The notes beneath the pieces are model-generated. The model saw only the letters and a program-made list of their open reading frames with translations. It was not told the origin of the DNA and searched no databases. Made by a program: the position numbers and the translations under genes. Source: Watersipora subatra (lineage: Eukaryota; Bryozoa; Gymnolaemata; Cheilostomatida; Watersiporidae). Taken from it: a stretch of DNA of 64,000 nucleotides. The DNA is taken from the NCBI RefSeq assembly GCF_963576615.1, contig NC_088714.1, positions 32,272,643 through 32,336,642 of the forward strand. Reading direction: 5' to 3'. This document shows, in pieces, positions 1 through 12,900 of the stretch. How positions within the stretch are numbered: the stretch's first letter is position 1; each line of letters begins with the position of its first letter.

Positions 1-539
1 ATGTTGATGAATTACTTCGGAAATCAGGAGTTGAATACTTAAATGGTAACATGAGACAATCCAATCAGATTTGCCTTTGTTCCAGTGCTAATATCTTTGA
101 ATACAAAGTTATTTCCTGCCTACCATAAGCTAAGGCTGCTAAAAATATTGAGTCAACTTATTTATTATCTATTATAAGCTACTTTTTTGCATTATTGTAG
201 TACAGATAAATGTCTCAGTGAGGCCTATTTAAAACAATAACAATGTGTGGCACATTAATATGTCACATGAAGTTTCTAAAGTTTTTAGTTACCTTTCCAT
301 AAGAGGCCACAAGTTTAACCTTAGTCAGGGTGGCGATAAAAATAACCTTTTCCCAATTGCATACATGCCAAAGTTGGAACCAGTGATTAAATAGCAACAT
401 CTTTATTATATACACTGATTTTTTGCTAGTCAATGTCTAGATAGTTGCTGAGAAGGTTCACTTAAATACACTATTTCCACGTAAATAATAATCCTTATTT
501 CTACAAAAGTGACAATATCTACATATCTATCTCTACATA

Positions 540-660
540 ACTAATAATATCTATTTCTACATAATAGAGTCTATTTCTACATAATAAAGTCTATTTCTAC
601 ATAATAGAGTCTATTTCTACATAATAGAGTCTATTTCTACATAATAGAGTCTATTTCTAA
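540..660 (+). repeat. 20-bp tandem repeat, about six copies
   Basis: Unit ATAATAGAGTCTATTTCTAC; the first copies are diverged, the last four nearly identical. It ends 20 bases before the first visible RGS22-like exon. Confidence 0.85.
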
Positions 661-681
661 GTAAGTGAATTCTTCTTTTAG

Positions 682-950
682 AACCAAACTCTTCCGAGAA
701 CTAAAGCTACTGAAGTTGTTGCTTAGAGCTTTAGACGAAAGGTTTCAAAGAAGCGCTAGCCATAAATCTTCACAGATTAGAGGCTATAGTCGGCAGACTG
801 AAAGCTACGTCTCTTCTCTCAGTAACTCAGCAGATAACTCGGCTAATGAAGATGAATATGATGAAGGCTGGAACGGAGATTCTCGTGATGTGTATACAGA
901 AGGCCAGCCTGGGAGCCACACTGTCAGTCTGCCTGCCCAGCTTGGACATG
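682..950 (+). CDS. RGS22: RGS22-like exon a (first visible)
   Basis: Acceptor TTTTAG at 676-681 and donor ATG|GTTAGT at 950/951. The exon enters in phase 2 and leaves in phase 1, joining exactly to the 2259 exon. It encodes about 89 residues: a basic leucine-rich helix (KLLKLLLRALDERFQR) then an acidic Ser/Asn-rich linker. No RGS fold is seen here. The exon before it lies outside the window or was not recognised. Confidence 0.7.
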
Positions 951-3900
951 GTTAGTAGCATTGTTGGTTAACATGTCAAACATTTTAGAGTGGATGTTCA
1001 CTTGGATTCACACAATATTTTGGACAATTTACAAATATGACCAGGTTAATAACCTATAACACAGGCTAATTATAGTTTGCTGAAAATGGTGACTTAGCTA
1101 GGGGTTTCTTAAAAATGAGGCCACATTCGAAAGTTAATCTGTGAAATATTGTGGTCTTGCCTACAGGATACCCTACAGGGTGATATTATTCGATGAATTT
1201 AAAAATTCAGGTATTCGCGGACAGACAATTTCATGAATGGTTAAAATCTGCGAATAATTAGTAGTTGGCTCTCTTCTTAAAAGAAAAAGGGAAAATAACT
1301 ACTACCTAACATTAAAAACTAGTGGCCAAGCGTAGTCAGTAAACATAGCTGAGTTCCAAACTCATTTGTAACCATCGCTGAGGGTTAAAGTTGCGACCAT
1401 TGCAAATGCATCCCAATTCTTTCCAAAATTGTTTAAGGTGGTCACAATTTTTCAGAATTCAGCGTACCGTTGTCAAAAGTCGCTCTTGCAGTTTTTCACT
1501 GTGAAATCACCTCCAACAACTTCTACTCAAGTCGATAAAATTGACAATGATGATTTTGATTTAGAGATGGTATGTAATATGATTTGATTTGCAGATACGA
1601 TTATATAAAGTCATACATAAAGTTAAACACGGGCTATACGCATGTGAAGGTTTTGTACTCTATTGCTAGCTGGATTCACAGATTAATTTATTTGCGTATG
1701 TGTTCCTCTCCCAATAAAATAGTCCGCAAAAATGCATGAAAAGACAACTTTCGTAAAATATAACTCTGTGAATAATAATCTTCTGTAGGTTATAGGTATT
1801 TGTCTTAAATTCATTCTAGTAAATGTTTGATTAAATCTTGTGAAAGAAACTGAAGTGCCTAATTTACACGATGATTTTGTCAGGGAGACTGTGGCTGGTA
1901 GTCTAGTACTACTGACCTGGGAACATTGGGTTTAGGTTGAAGTCTTAGAAAAGCTGTAAAAATATTTTCAAATTTGACTAACACATGGATGCTTTACGAT
2001 CAATTTTTCTAGAGACTAGAACCCTCGCAGTCCAATGCGCTGTCAGGTGTAATAACTATATGTATAATTATTCTAAAATGTGGAAAGGCGGTCGATTGGT
2101 GCAGGTGGTAGAGTGTCAACCTGCTAAGCTGAAAGTTGTGAGTTCGAACTTGGTTGAAAGCAATCTTGTCTGTTAACTTTTACGCATAGCTTTGGACAAA
2201 CACGGCTGTTATTATAGTAAAGATTTAGATTATTTCACCTTTCTTTTTTTTCTTTTAGCTCGTTCAGCTAAAAGTGCCAAGCATAGACGCCAGACCGGAA
2301 AGCAGACGAACCAAACCAAAAAAGTTATTTTTTCACGAAAAGGAAAATCTAGTGACACTGAAACAGGAGATGAAGATAACAATGCCATCATTGGTGCAGT
2401 GAGACAGATGACCTTCACCTCTACAGATGCACAAGGTCTGCCATTTTTAATACTTTGGATGAGCCCTCCATAGAAATAGTATTCTATGAAACGTATTTGA
2501 ACAAAATTAAAATAATATAATAATATAATCATAGTGAAGGTAGCACATCTTTAATATTTGCTCAACTAACTAGATACATTTTGTATCTTCCTACGGAACT
2601 CTCAATTTCTTGCTATTAGATTTTTAATTGGTCAGTGGTTGTTTTGTTTTTTATATTGTTATTTTTATAACACTAACACCCTTGCAGTCTAGGGTGCCAT
2701 TAGAGATCATCAGGTGTAACAATAAATAACTGACAATAACTATACACACAATAATAATTAATCTCTGGAAGGTGATTGATTGGTGCAAATGGTAGAATGC
2801 TGGGTGTGTGTCCTAAATGTTATGGGTTTGAACCCAGTACAGTATAATTCTTTTTTCAACTGTTCCCAGCTGTTCAGCAACTTTTTCCTAACCGCCAACT
2901 GTGACGTCGGATGGACACAGCTCTTGTTGTAGTAAATAAATTTACTCTTCTTTAGGCTTTGTGTAGTTTTAAGAATCATCTTGACTTGTACAAGCTCAAA
3001 CAGTTTACTTTATATATTTGGATTTTGTGCAAGTAATACTAAAAATATGTTGACTGTATTTTTTTGTCAAATTATATTTATCTATGTTTTTGTCTTTAAA
3101 GTGTTGCATGAGAAATTAAGAATTTTCGACAATTACAGAAATCTTATAAAGTTTTACTAATATTTGAAGCCATGTCTTGCATTGTGGAACATTTTTGTTA
3201 CCAAAATATACATTGGTTTGTTTAATTTTTTGTTCATTCTTGTTAGCCATTAGTTTACTATTGATTGATTTTAGCCGGAATTCAAGAAGAGGGTTCAGGG
3301 TTTTTCTCTTCAAATGGAAAATATGGATATCCAAGGTAAGTTTTCTTCACCCTTTCTGTATAGCCCAAGGATCAACATTTACCAGTTACATTGTCTATTT
3401 CACTGATTTCACGATAGTTAGAAAACATTTAATGGTTATAAAATAATATGACCTAACAAACCAAGGTCATCTTGAAGATTGATATTGTGCTTGCATAGCT
3501 GCTAGGTTATTAAGAATGTGCAGCCGCATTAATTCGATAAGTTGCGAGTTTGCCCGTTCATTCACTGTCCGCTTGTCGATCTTGATTTGAATAGCAGTGA
3601 CCATCACAACACAAACAAAGGTTTGTCTTAGTAAAATGCCCTCCAGTCAGTAAAGTGTTCTATCACATTCACCAAAACACTTTTAGTTATAATAAGTAAT
3701 AACTGAGATGGTACAGATATTGTTAGATATCAGCTTTGAATTTCCTCCATTTTTGCTCAACTTATTATAATCATGCTTTTATCAATTATTTTATCCTATA
3801 TTTTCTCTTACAATTTTTATGTCACCAACATTACTACTATTGTTGCTACTAATAATACTACAATTATTATTCTTACTAGTACACCGGTAGTACAGTGTGC

Positions 3901-6900
3901 CGTGAAAGAGCGATGTGTGTAATAAATATGTGCACAATCATTCCATGTTGTGAAAAGGTGATTGAGTGGCGCAGATGGTAGCAAATCCAAACATCTGGGT
4001 TCGATTCTTCTGGGGTGTAATCCTTTTTTATTAATGTTCTTAGTGTGGCTTCAGACAGATGATTCTTACTATAGTAACTAACACCCTGGCAGTCTGGTAC
4101 GCTGTGAGAAGTCATCATGTGTATTAAGTATGAGCACAATTATTCTGGAATGTAGAAAGGTGCAGATGGTAGCGTTCCTGGCTGCTAAGCTGAGTATCTG
4201 AGTTTGATTCTTGTGCAATGTATTTTTTTCTAACCTTTTAGCGGGCTTTAGACAGACGGACAGATACGGCTCTTATTATAGTAAAGATTGTTATTACAAC
4301 TACTATTACTACTACTATTACCTTTATGACATAGTAGTAAAAGTATATAGAACACAGTACTACTACTACTACTACTACTACTACTACATACTACTACTAC
4401 TACTACTATACAGTGTATATTCTATATCTGAAGTTACTTATTCTTCTCCCTCAGATCGATATCAGCACCGGTGAACTACAAAGAGTTTCTACACATACCC
4501 ATGTATACAGATTTTGGTGACATATTTATTAATGACGACCTTGTCGGTGGAACAGAGGAAGATAAATTTGTGACATATAATGAGGACAAGGCGAGCGAGC
4601 AGCAGACGGAATCTGATATTAAGAATCTCGAAGGAAAGATCAACATGTCTTTGCAGCAAATGAAGGAGAGGATCTTTAGCTCTGTAAGTAACTGACAGCC
4701 TGCATCTGCCCAAGCTGTTTAGTACAGTAGGTTGATATTTCAAACAATCAAAAAAGAGTATTGGTTTTGGTAGAAGTAAGATGGTTTATTACCTGCAGAG
4801 CTGATGCTCTTGGGCCGTTCTACATTTATAGGCAATAATTAAATAGTCCAAGAACAGCAGATCTGCAGGTAGGAAATAGTTGTAATGACATTAAGCATAA
4901 CTCTTAGTGCCCTTTTTCTGAATGAATGGGGTAGCAGGTTTGAAAACTGACTTATTGTCAACTAGTTGCTGAACATTACTAATGAGATATCTACGTATAT
5001 TAATGTCTTCCACTCTGTCATCATGTCTGTCTGTTAGTCTGCGTAAGCGCTATGCAGTTCCACATTATTTGCCTAATCTTATCCAAACTACACACGCATG
5101 TGTTCTGTGCCTTCCACCAGGTCGCTGAAAGTGTTTGGTTTCAAAACATTGTCTAGTTCCTGATCACCAGCCTCTCAGACACCCACCTACTGTCTATCAG
5201 ATTGAAAATAACAGAAGTCCCAGGCATCATCAGACTTACTGCTAGTACATTATAAAGACTAAGCTATCTGTTGCAGCAGTAATTTACTCTCTGCTCTCTA
5301 TTACTAGCAGCTATTATTATTATTACTACTATCATCATCGTTATTATTATTATCAGAGAGCGGGCATGGCAGAGTTGACAGAGTTCCTCGCTGACACAAA
5401 TGGAATGGACCTGTTCAACTTTTGGATCGACTGCGAAACATTCAAGGACACAATGGCTGACCATGATGAAATCATGAAAATGGCTTCTAGAAATCAGCTG
5501 TTCAGGTAAATAGCTCAAATTCGAGAAAAAATTCTTAGAAAAAATTTTTCAAGTCTAAGATTTTGTTATAGGGTATTTTCTTTAATCTATAAGTAGCCAA
5601 AGAAAGTAACAGCCTTAACTCTTTTTATGTAAGTTTTAGACACTCTTGTATTAAGAATGGGTTTGCTATGTATAGATATTTAATCTTATAAGAGGAAACA
5701 CTTCATAGGGTGGAGCCTTTGTGCATGTAGCAGTTCATAAAATCTATTTTGACAAAGAGTTCAATGCAGCTTTCAAGGTTTGTTTGGATAATTTCAGATG
5801 ATATTTAAACAGTAACTGTGCGTAGATTGCATAGAATATCAACCTTGTTAACAAAGATGATACAGTTGTTGTGCATTGACCCCTCCATCTTTCCTTAGCC
5901 TGCTTTTCAAGTACAATTTACTATTGATACACATGTGATGGAGACTGTCAGCTTAACAACCTAAACTCTACTCTCCAGTGGTTAGTTCCTTGAGAGCATA
6001 GGCTAAGCTTTATGAGAACCCAAGCTTGAACCTCAAATATATGACGCAATTTCAAGTTCTGTTTTCCTTGTAAATTGTGGTTATGACATTAAATATGTTA
6101 TAATTTTGTTTATTTTTTATTTCCATTCTCTGTCTGTTATTTTAGTGGATTTCATTTACAGATTTTTAAATGTGGTTGCATAGACATTATTATCAGAAGC
6201 AGTAAGCTAAAAATACCTGTTACCATAGTGATAGCTCTTAGAGCTAAGCTCTTCCAAGTCCAGTTACTGTATTTATTTCTGGACTATTGATCCGTTGCAT
6301 TGTTAGGAGGTGCATAGCAGGTGTCAATAAAATTTGACACAGTAATTCTGAGTGATTATAATAGAAATCTATTGCAGATGTCTGTGTAGCAGTGCAATAC
6401 AGACCATAGCATAGATGTAGGAAAAGTGTTACTCGTGAATGTTTTAGTAAGACAACTCTTAAAATGGTTGGAAATAAATAAAATTGCTGGCAAATTTAAA
6501 AATATGACAGAAATGTTAACAACCTTGCTGGAGTTTCTGCCTCCTTATGGTAATACAAGTATGTGTGAAATAATCTGCAATTTTGGTGATCTCTTTTATT
6601 TTAGAGATATTCAAGACAAGTACAAGCTCAGCCTAACTGCCGATGCCAGAGCGCAGATACAGAAAGCTGCGAGCTCCTACCAGCTCAGCCACACTGTGTT
6701 CATACGCACCCAGTATGACGTTCTTCGTCGACTGCGTACCTACTGGCTACCGAGGTTCATTCTACACAAGGAGAAGGCTAATGAGCTCAAGTATATTCCT
6801 AATTTTTGTTTGTAGATAAAAAGCGGAGATGCTAGATTCAGACATTTTGTTTCAAATAATCCTGATTAAATTTGTTGTAGATCAGCAAGTGCAGTCGAAT

Positions 6901-9900
6901 TGTGATTTACAATCATATTTCCAGACAAATTTTATGGCATGGGACATTAATTTGAGCAAATATTACTCTCGAAATGCAGAGTCATTTTCAACATATGACA
7001 TGAAAGATATCCGTAAACATTGCAGTTTTGTCATTTATTGTCTGCTTGTCGATCTTGATTTGAATAACAACGATCATGACAACACGGACTAAGGTCTGTC
7101 TTAGTAAAATGCTCTTCAGTTGGTAGAGTATTATATCACTTTATTACTCTAGCAGTCGCGTGCACCGTGAGAGATCTTCATGTATAATAATTAAGTTCGC
7201 AATTATTCCATGAAGTTGAAAGGTTGTCTAGTGGTGCAGTTGGTAGCACACTTGACTCCAAAACAACAAATTTGAGTTCAATTCCAGTATGGAGCAAGCT
7301 TTTTTCCTAATGCTTTTCATGTGGTTTCAGATAAATGGCTGGACAGGGCTCATATTATAGTAAAGATTTACCAAAACAGTTTTGGTTATAATTAGAAATT
7401 AATGAGATGGTACAACTATTCCTAGATACCTAGATTTCATTCCTAGAGTTTATTGGTGTCTTGTAGAGAGTACATATAAAAACTGATAGCTGTTGTTAGT
7501 TGTATTAGCATTTTCTTATTAACTGCGATAACTGGATGGCCTGAGATGGTTACAAACTTGAGCTTTTATATTTGTGAGATGACATGACTTATTTTTAAAC
7601 CATGACATAGAGTATTTGTTTGTTTAGCTCTCTGCTTGGACTCCATCAGCTTAATGTCGCCAGTCAACAGACATCTACCGATAAACGTAGCGATCAGTTC
7701 CTTCCGAAGATCTCATTTGTAAACTCACTACCTATCGACCACAACAGAATTATGCAGCTGGCCGAGTCGGGTTCAGAAACCTGGACTACAGTGTTGCAAG
7801 GCGGGCGTAAACTCGACGCCAGAGTAAAGTCTGCCAGAATTATTCAATCAGTGAGCCAAAGTGAAGGACGGTTGGTAAAAATCTTTCGAACTCATGAATG
7901 CTGCAGTCTTATCTAAACTTATTTGTTAACCCTTCAAGAAATTACTTTGTGTCTGCACAAAACGTCTAGTACGAAAAGTGTTATAGAAGTTTTGCAAGTA
8001 ATTAGCATGAGGGTGTCGGAAAATGACAAGCATTGCATGAAGATGCACAAAGTAACGCAGACAAAATGATGCACAAGAAATAACATGCAAAATATCACAC
8101 GTGGAGTAATATAGGTGAGGTGACGCAGACAAACAAACATGCACTAATTGTCACAAAGGACCAGATATATTGTATACAGTAGACGCCCCTATAACGTAAA
8201 TTCCAGATGACGTTAAGACTTTATGTGTAGCTTTTGTTTCGTACTATGTAAAGAATTCCATATACATACTTGCATTTCAGGTTGTGAACTGTGGTCATAA
8301 AAGTAGCAACATAGCCATAGCTCCCTAGGTTATGACTTTGCACTAACACCACAGCTCTTAGTGTTGACTATTAATTTTAAGCTCACTAAACAAGACTTTC
8401 TTTATCATAGAAGATGTTAAATAGGTCTGATGTTAGCTTTGAATCTAACAAACTGCAACTTTAGGAGCTGTTTAGGAGCCAAATTTGAGATTTTTTTCAC
8501 TAATGTTTGAACCAATGATTTTTTTGCATATTAGTTTGTAAGAGCTATCATGTAAGTTTTATAAAAAGCAATGAAATTTGAGTTTGTTGTTGCAAAATGA
8601 AAGAGAAGACAACTCTTAGTTTTATATTTTCAAAGTTGATTATGGACACTTGCTATATTTGTGGCTCATTTGCCAAATTACAGTGGAAAATCATAAAGGA
8701 AGTATTTTTCTAAACAGGTCATATCAGCTAAAAAGTGCATTCAGCTGTTTTCAATAAATCTGGAATATTTTACTGATAGGAAGTTAGAGGGTTGGAGAGC
8801 AGCCAATAGGGTTTCAATTCTACTGGTTTTGACAGACCGGAAGTGCATTCAACTCCGCCCTCTGGCAATCCTGCAATGCATGTCCATCTGCATGACTACC
8901 AAGATCTTGGACTGAATCTGTCTGGGTAAAAGTAGGGAGTTACATGGTTAGTTTTGACTAAATTATCTTGTTGTCTGTTCTAGTGGTGACATTCGAGAGA
9001 GGATGCTTCTAGCGCTCCAGTGTGACAGAAATGCTGGAGGGCCCTTCAGAGCCTACCTAGCCAAGTATGTTCTTACATGTTATTCTTGTACCAAATTGAC
9101 AAACTTTGATTTGTTGTTTTTACATTTCTGGCATCCAGTGCGGTCTAAGCGCATTCATTTATTGAAGAAGATGATTGGTAAGATATTAAATTGAAATTCT
9201 GCAACTAGTGGTAGTTTTATGTGGCTAGAAATTTATTAAAACATTTTATAATCAAGTTTGTGCAAAGAAAGAGTGAAGGCTTGTATTGCGTACAAGCTAT
9301 TCCATTTAGAAGGATAGTAGCGACTTGTGAAGAAAAAAGTGCAAGACCATCCTGGATCATGCGCATTTTCCTTGCACTCTATTGGCTTCTAGTTAAACCG
9401 CCTCTATCAATTTATTGACTTCTAGTTACACTGTTTCTATCAGATCATTGACTTTTTACACATGGTATTTTATAAATCATAAATATCGAATGATCCTACA
9501 CGAACATAGATTAAAGTAGTGAAGATGAGATTGACTTGCCCTGGACATACATTGTACATGTGCAAAAGCTGTTGCCTCATGCACGTAGCTATTTACATTC
9601 ATTGTTATTTTTATGTCTAACTACATTTCTAAGGTGATGCTGAGAAAACCTGTATCTCCCGTTTATATGAATAAAAAGTATGAGTATTTTTCACACATTT
9701 TGTCATATTCATTGGTCCTGATGCTAATCCACTCAACGATTTTGTCATCCATCTTCTTGCTTGCAGATTTGAAAAGTGTACTTTACTTTCTAAATTGCTC
9801 TTTTGGGAGGCTGTCACAGACTACGGCAGCGCGGAGGACAGGTCAGCGGACAGGTTGTTAAGAATGAATCAGGCGTGGAATATATATAATTTGTATATAG

Positions 9901-12900
9901 GAGAGAACAGTCCTTATGATATTGGTAAGAGTTGTGAAATTTTAAGCATTTTTCATCTCTATTCCTAGAGCCCAAAGTCTTTCCCAGAACCCGTTGTTTG
10001 CAAGCTTAGACAAACTACAAATTATGATTTATTTAGTATCTGAAAAAACATTCCACAAAAAATTTCACTTGTTTTACATTATCATTTAATGCAAAACTTG
10101 GCATTATATCTGTCATGCAATATCATCCATGGAAGTATCCTTCATTCCTCTAACCCATATGCTCCAGACTATGAACTATAGATTGTAAACTATAGGCTAT
10201 AAACCATAGACTGTCAGGCAATAGATAATAGACATGTAGGTGAGATGTAGACTCAGATAGCGAGCAAACTCTTAGTTAATCATCGAAATATGGGATAAAA
10301 TGTTGTGTCAGGAATTCTTAAGTGAACTGTATGTATGTGCATAATATTAATCGCTTGTGTAGAGTTGCCTTCTTTTATTGGAAAGATAAATCTCAAGCGC
10401 TTTAAATTTGGTCGCTTGTGCCTAAATGTTAATATGCGTACAGTAACTGTTATGTAAAGCTTAACTTACACAAAATTTTTGTAGATTTTATCAGAAAGTA
10501 TTGATATTTTTCTATCTTTTGTGATTATTTTGGATGTTTGAGGTGATCTGACTTCCAGGATGTTTCAAAATTAAAATCAACAAAACTTGATTACGGTTGA
10601 GATGCTCGGATTCATGCAAAAGTGTGATTATGATGTCTATAGTAGCATCGCAGCAAACATATCGACAGAATAGACTTGCTTAACGCTGCAACTTGACCGC
10701 AGTAGCCGATATCAATAAAGAGAGAGACAGTCAGCCATGATACTAGTGATGTCATTTCAACACGTAGTTTTCTTCTGAGAGTTTTAACCGTGATCAAGTT
10801 TTGTGTATTTTAATCTTACAACATCCTGGCTATCAGATCATTTCAAACATCGAAAACAATCGCAAATAATAGAAAAATACCGCTACTTTCTAATAAAATA
10901 TACTAAATTTTTGCATAAATTCATCATTGAAATAACTAAAGTGTCTTCTCAGTTTTACGTATATAGTAAAAGAAATTTACTTGTTCAAATTTACATAAAC
11001 TTATCCTCCTGTTACAGATATCAGCGGAAGGGCTCGATCCGATATCTTAAACTGCTTAAAAAAGTCAACAGATTTTGTCAGCGCTGACCTTCTACAGTCA
11101 GCGCAGTCCCACGCTGTTGATTCGCTCATCGAGCCCTGGAAACTCTACCTAAAGTACGACGTGAAACTTTTCCTCGAGTGAGTACTTTACTGTTCATGCT
11201 CTAGTACCTTACTCTTCGTGTTTTTTATAACTGTTCCCTCTGAAATACCGTATTTTAATTTGGATATTTTTTGGCAATCGTTTTTGCATGTAGTTCTTAA
11301 GTTCAAAACTTGAATTGCTCAGAAGTTTGTTAAAAGCAAAAATGACTAAGAAAATCAGCTTGCATAGAGAATTATCTGCCATGTACTGTCTCTGAAATAA
11401 GTATTTTGTAGTCGCTTAACAACACTTGATAAGACTCAATTTTACTTGCCAATTTCGAAATCAGGAATTAATATATAAAGCATAATCGAAATATACCGTA
11501 AAACCTCTAATAGAGCGCCAAGCCGTTCTATTTTTCAACCCTTCCATAGTTGCGGTCAAATAGAGGTTCAATTAGAGGTTTTACGGTAGGTAAAATTTCT
11601 ACTAGTATTTCACTGAAAGGTTAGTTATTAATTACGCTTGTCTCCCAATTCTAACTTACTCCAGAGCCATCTTTATAGTGTCTTTGTTACAATTTACAGT
11701 GTCTTTGTTACAATTTACAGTGCTCAAGCTGCCAGATTTGGTACGATAGATGTAAGGCCATCATTTGCGCTTGAAAAGATTTTTGTCATATGTGACCCTG
11801 AAAGTTCCCGAGTGCTCATAAAGAAACCCCTCATGAGGCTTAGGTAAGTGTCATGATCTCAACATCCCTTCTCCTGTTGCATGTAAAGGGAGCAGTATGT
11901 TGCAGCACTACTAATGTAGCTTTGATGAGTTTTGCATCATGTGTGTTTCACAGGGATCATAACAACCTTTTAGCAAACTCAGTTCTGAAAATAGTTAAAG
12001 GAAATAACGACTGCTAAGTATGTTTTGCACTAAAACAAACAGGACACATGGATTCACTAGAAACTGATAATTAGCAGCATATAATGCAAGATTTGAAGTC
12101 ATTTTCCTACAATTGCTAAGTCATATCTCGACAGTTGCTTGCTGTAGCGGGCGTGTGTTTCAAGCCTATTCTCTTATCCAATGCACTCAGCCCTATGCTT
12201 GTCTCCATGAATGCAAATATATTGTTCATTTTGATTATAATAAACTGACCACTCTGGTTTAATAACAATGTATTATAAGATAAATAAGTTCCAATTAGCA
12301 TTAACTAAGAATAAAACGCTTTACATTTGGTTTGATTGTGTATAAGAAAGGTGGTGGCATGTGTCTCTGTGGGTGCTGCCAACTGACCAATGAGAGACCT
12401 TAATTGAACTTTTTGTAAATATGAGTATTTAGAGCGGCATCATACACAACTTCGATTCTAGATAGTAACAAAGCTTGCCTTTTGATTTGAGGTGTTCTCA
12501 GCCTATTTCTAAGTACAAATCCTGAGCTGTCTGTTGTTCTGGTGCTGCATTTATAAACATGAGAAGATATGTTTCCGTTATGGTTTTAGTATTGATAAAA
12601 TTTATTTTCAATTTCTGTTGTTAATACAATGTATTTTATTTAGTTTTATACAGAGAGTTCAGGCTATTTATATTATTTATAGCAATTCATAATTATTATT
12701 ATTTTGATAGTAGTTTGGAGAGTAACATCTGAAAATGAATGTTTAATATTTTGTGATACTAGCTTACCTTTTCATGTCGATTGAGGTGGTTATAATGATT
12801 GATGAGTCAAGACCGCTACTTGTTGACATCTTAGAGAAAGTTTTAGTCCAAAAAATGAGAGGTCACAAAGTATTTAAGGCAAATTTTATACCTTTACTAA

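Noticed and set aside
1-45. Start of the window (VDELLRKSGVEYLN then GTAACA) as the exon before 682
   Set aside because: It would end in phase 1 while the 682 exon needs phase 2; without a linking exon it cannot be supported.
1492-1569. 78-base open stretch with AG and GTATGT borders as an extra RGS22-like exon
   Set aside because: The flanking exons require phase 1, which gives a TAA inside this stretch. They join each other in frame without it.
2090-2160. tRNA gene called from the A and B boxes
   Set aside because: The arms do not pair as a cloverleaf, and the same boxes recur in several diverged copies with a common head and tail, so it is a SINE.
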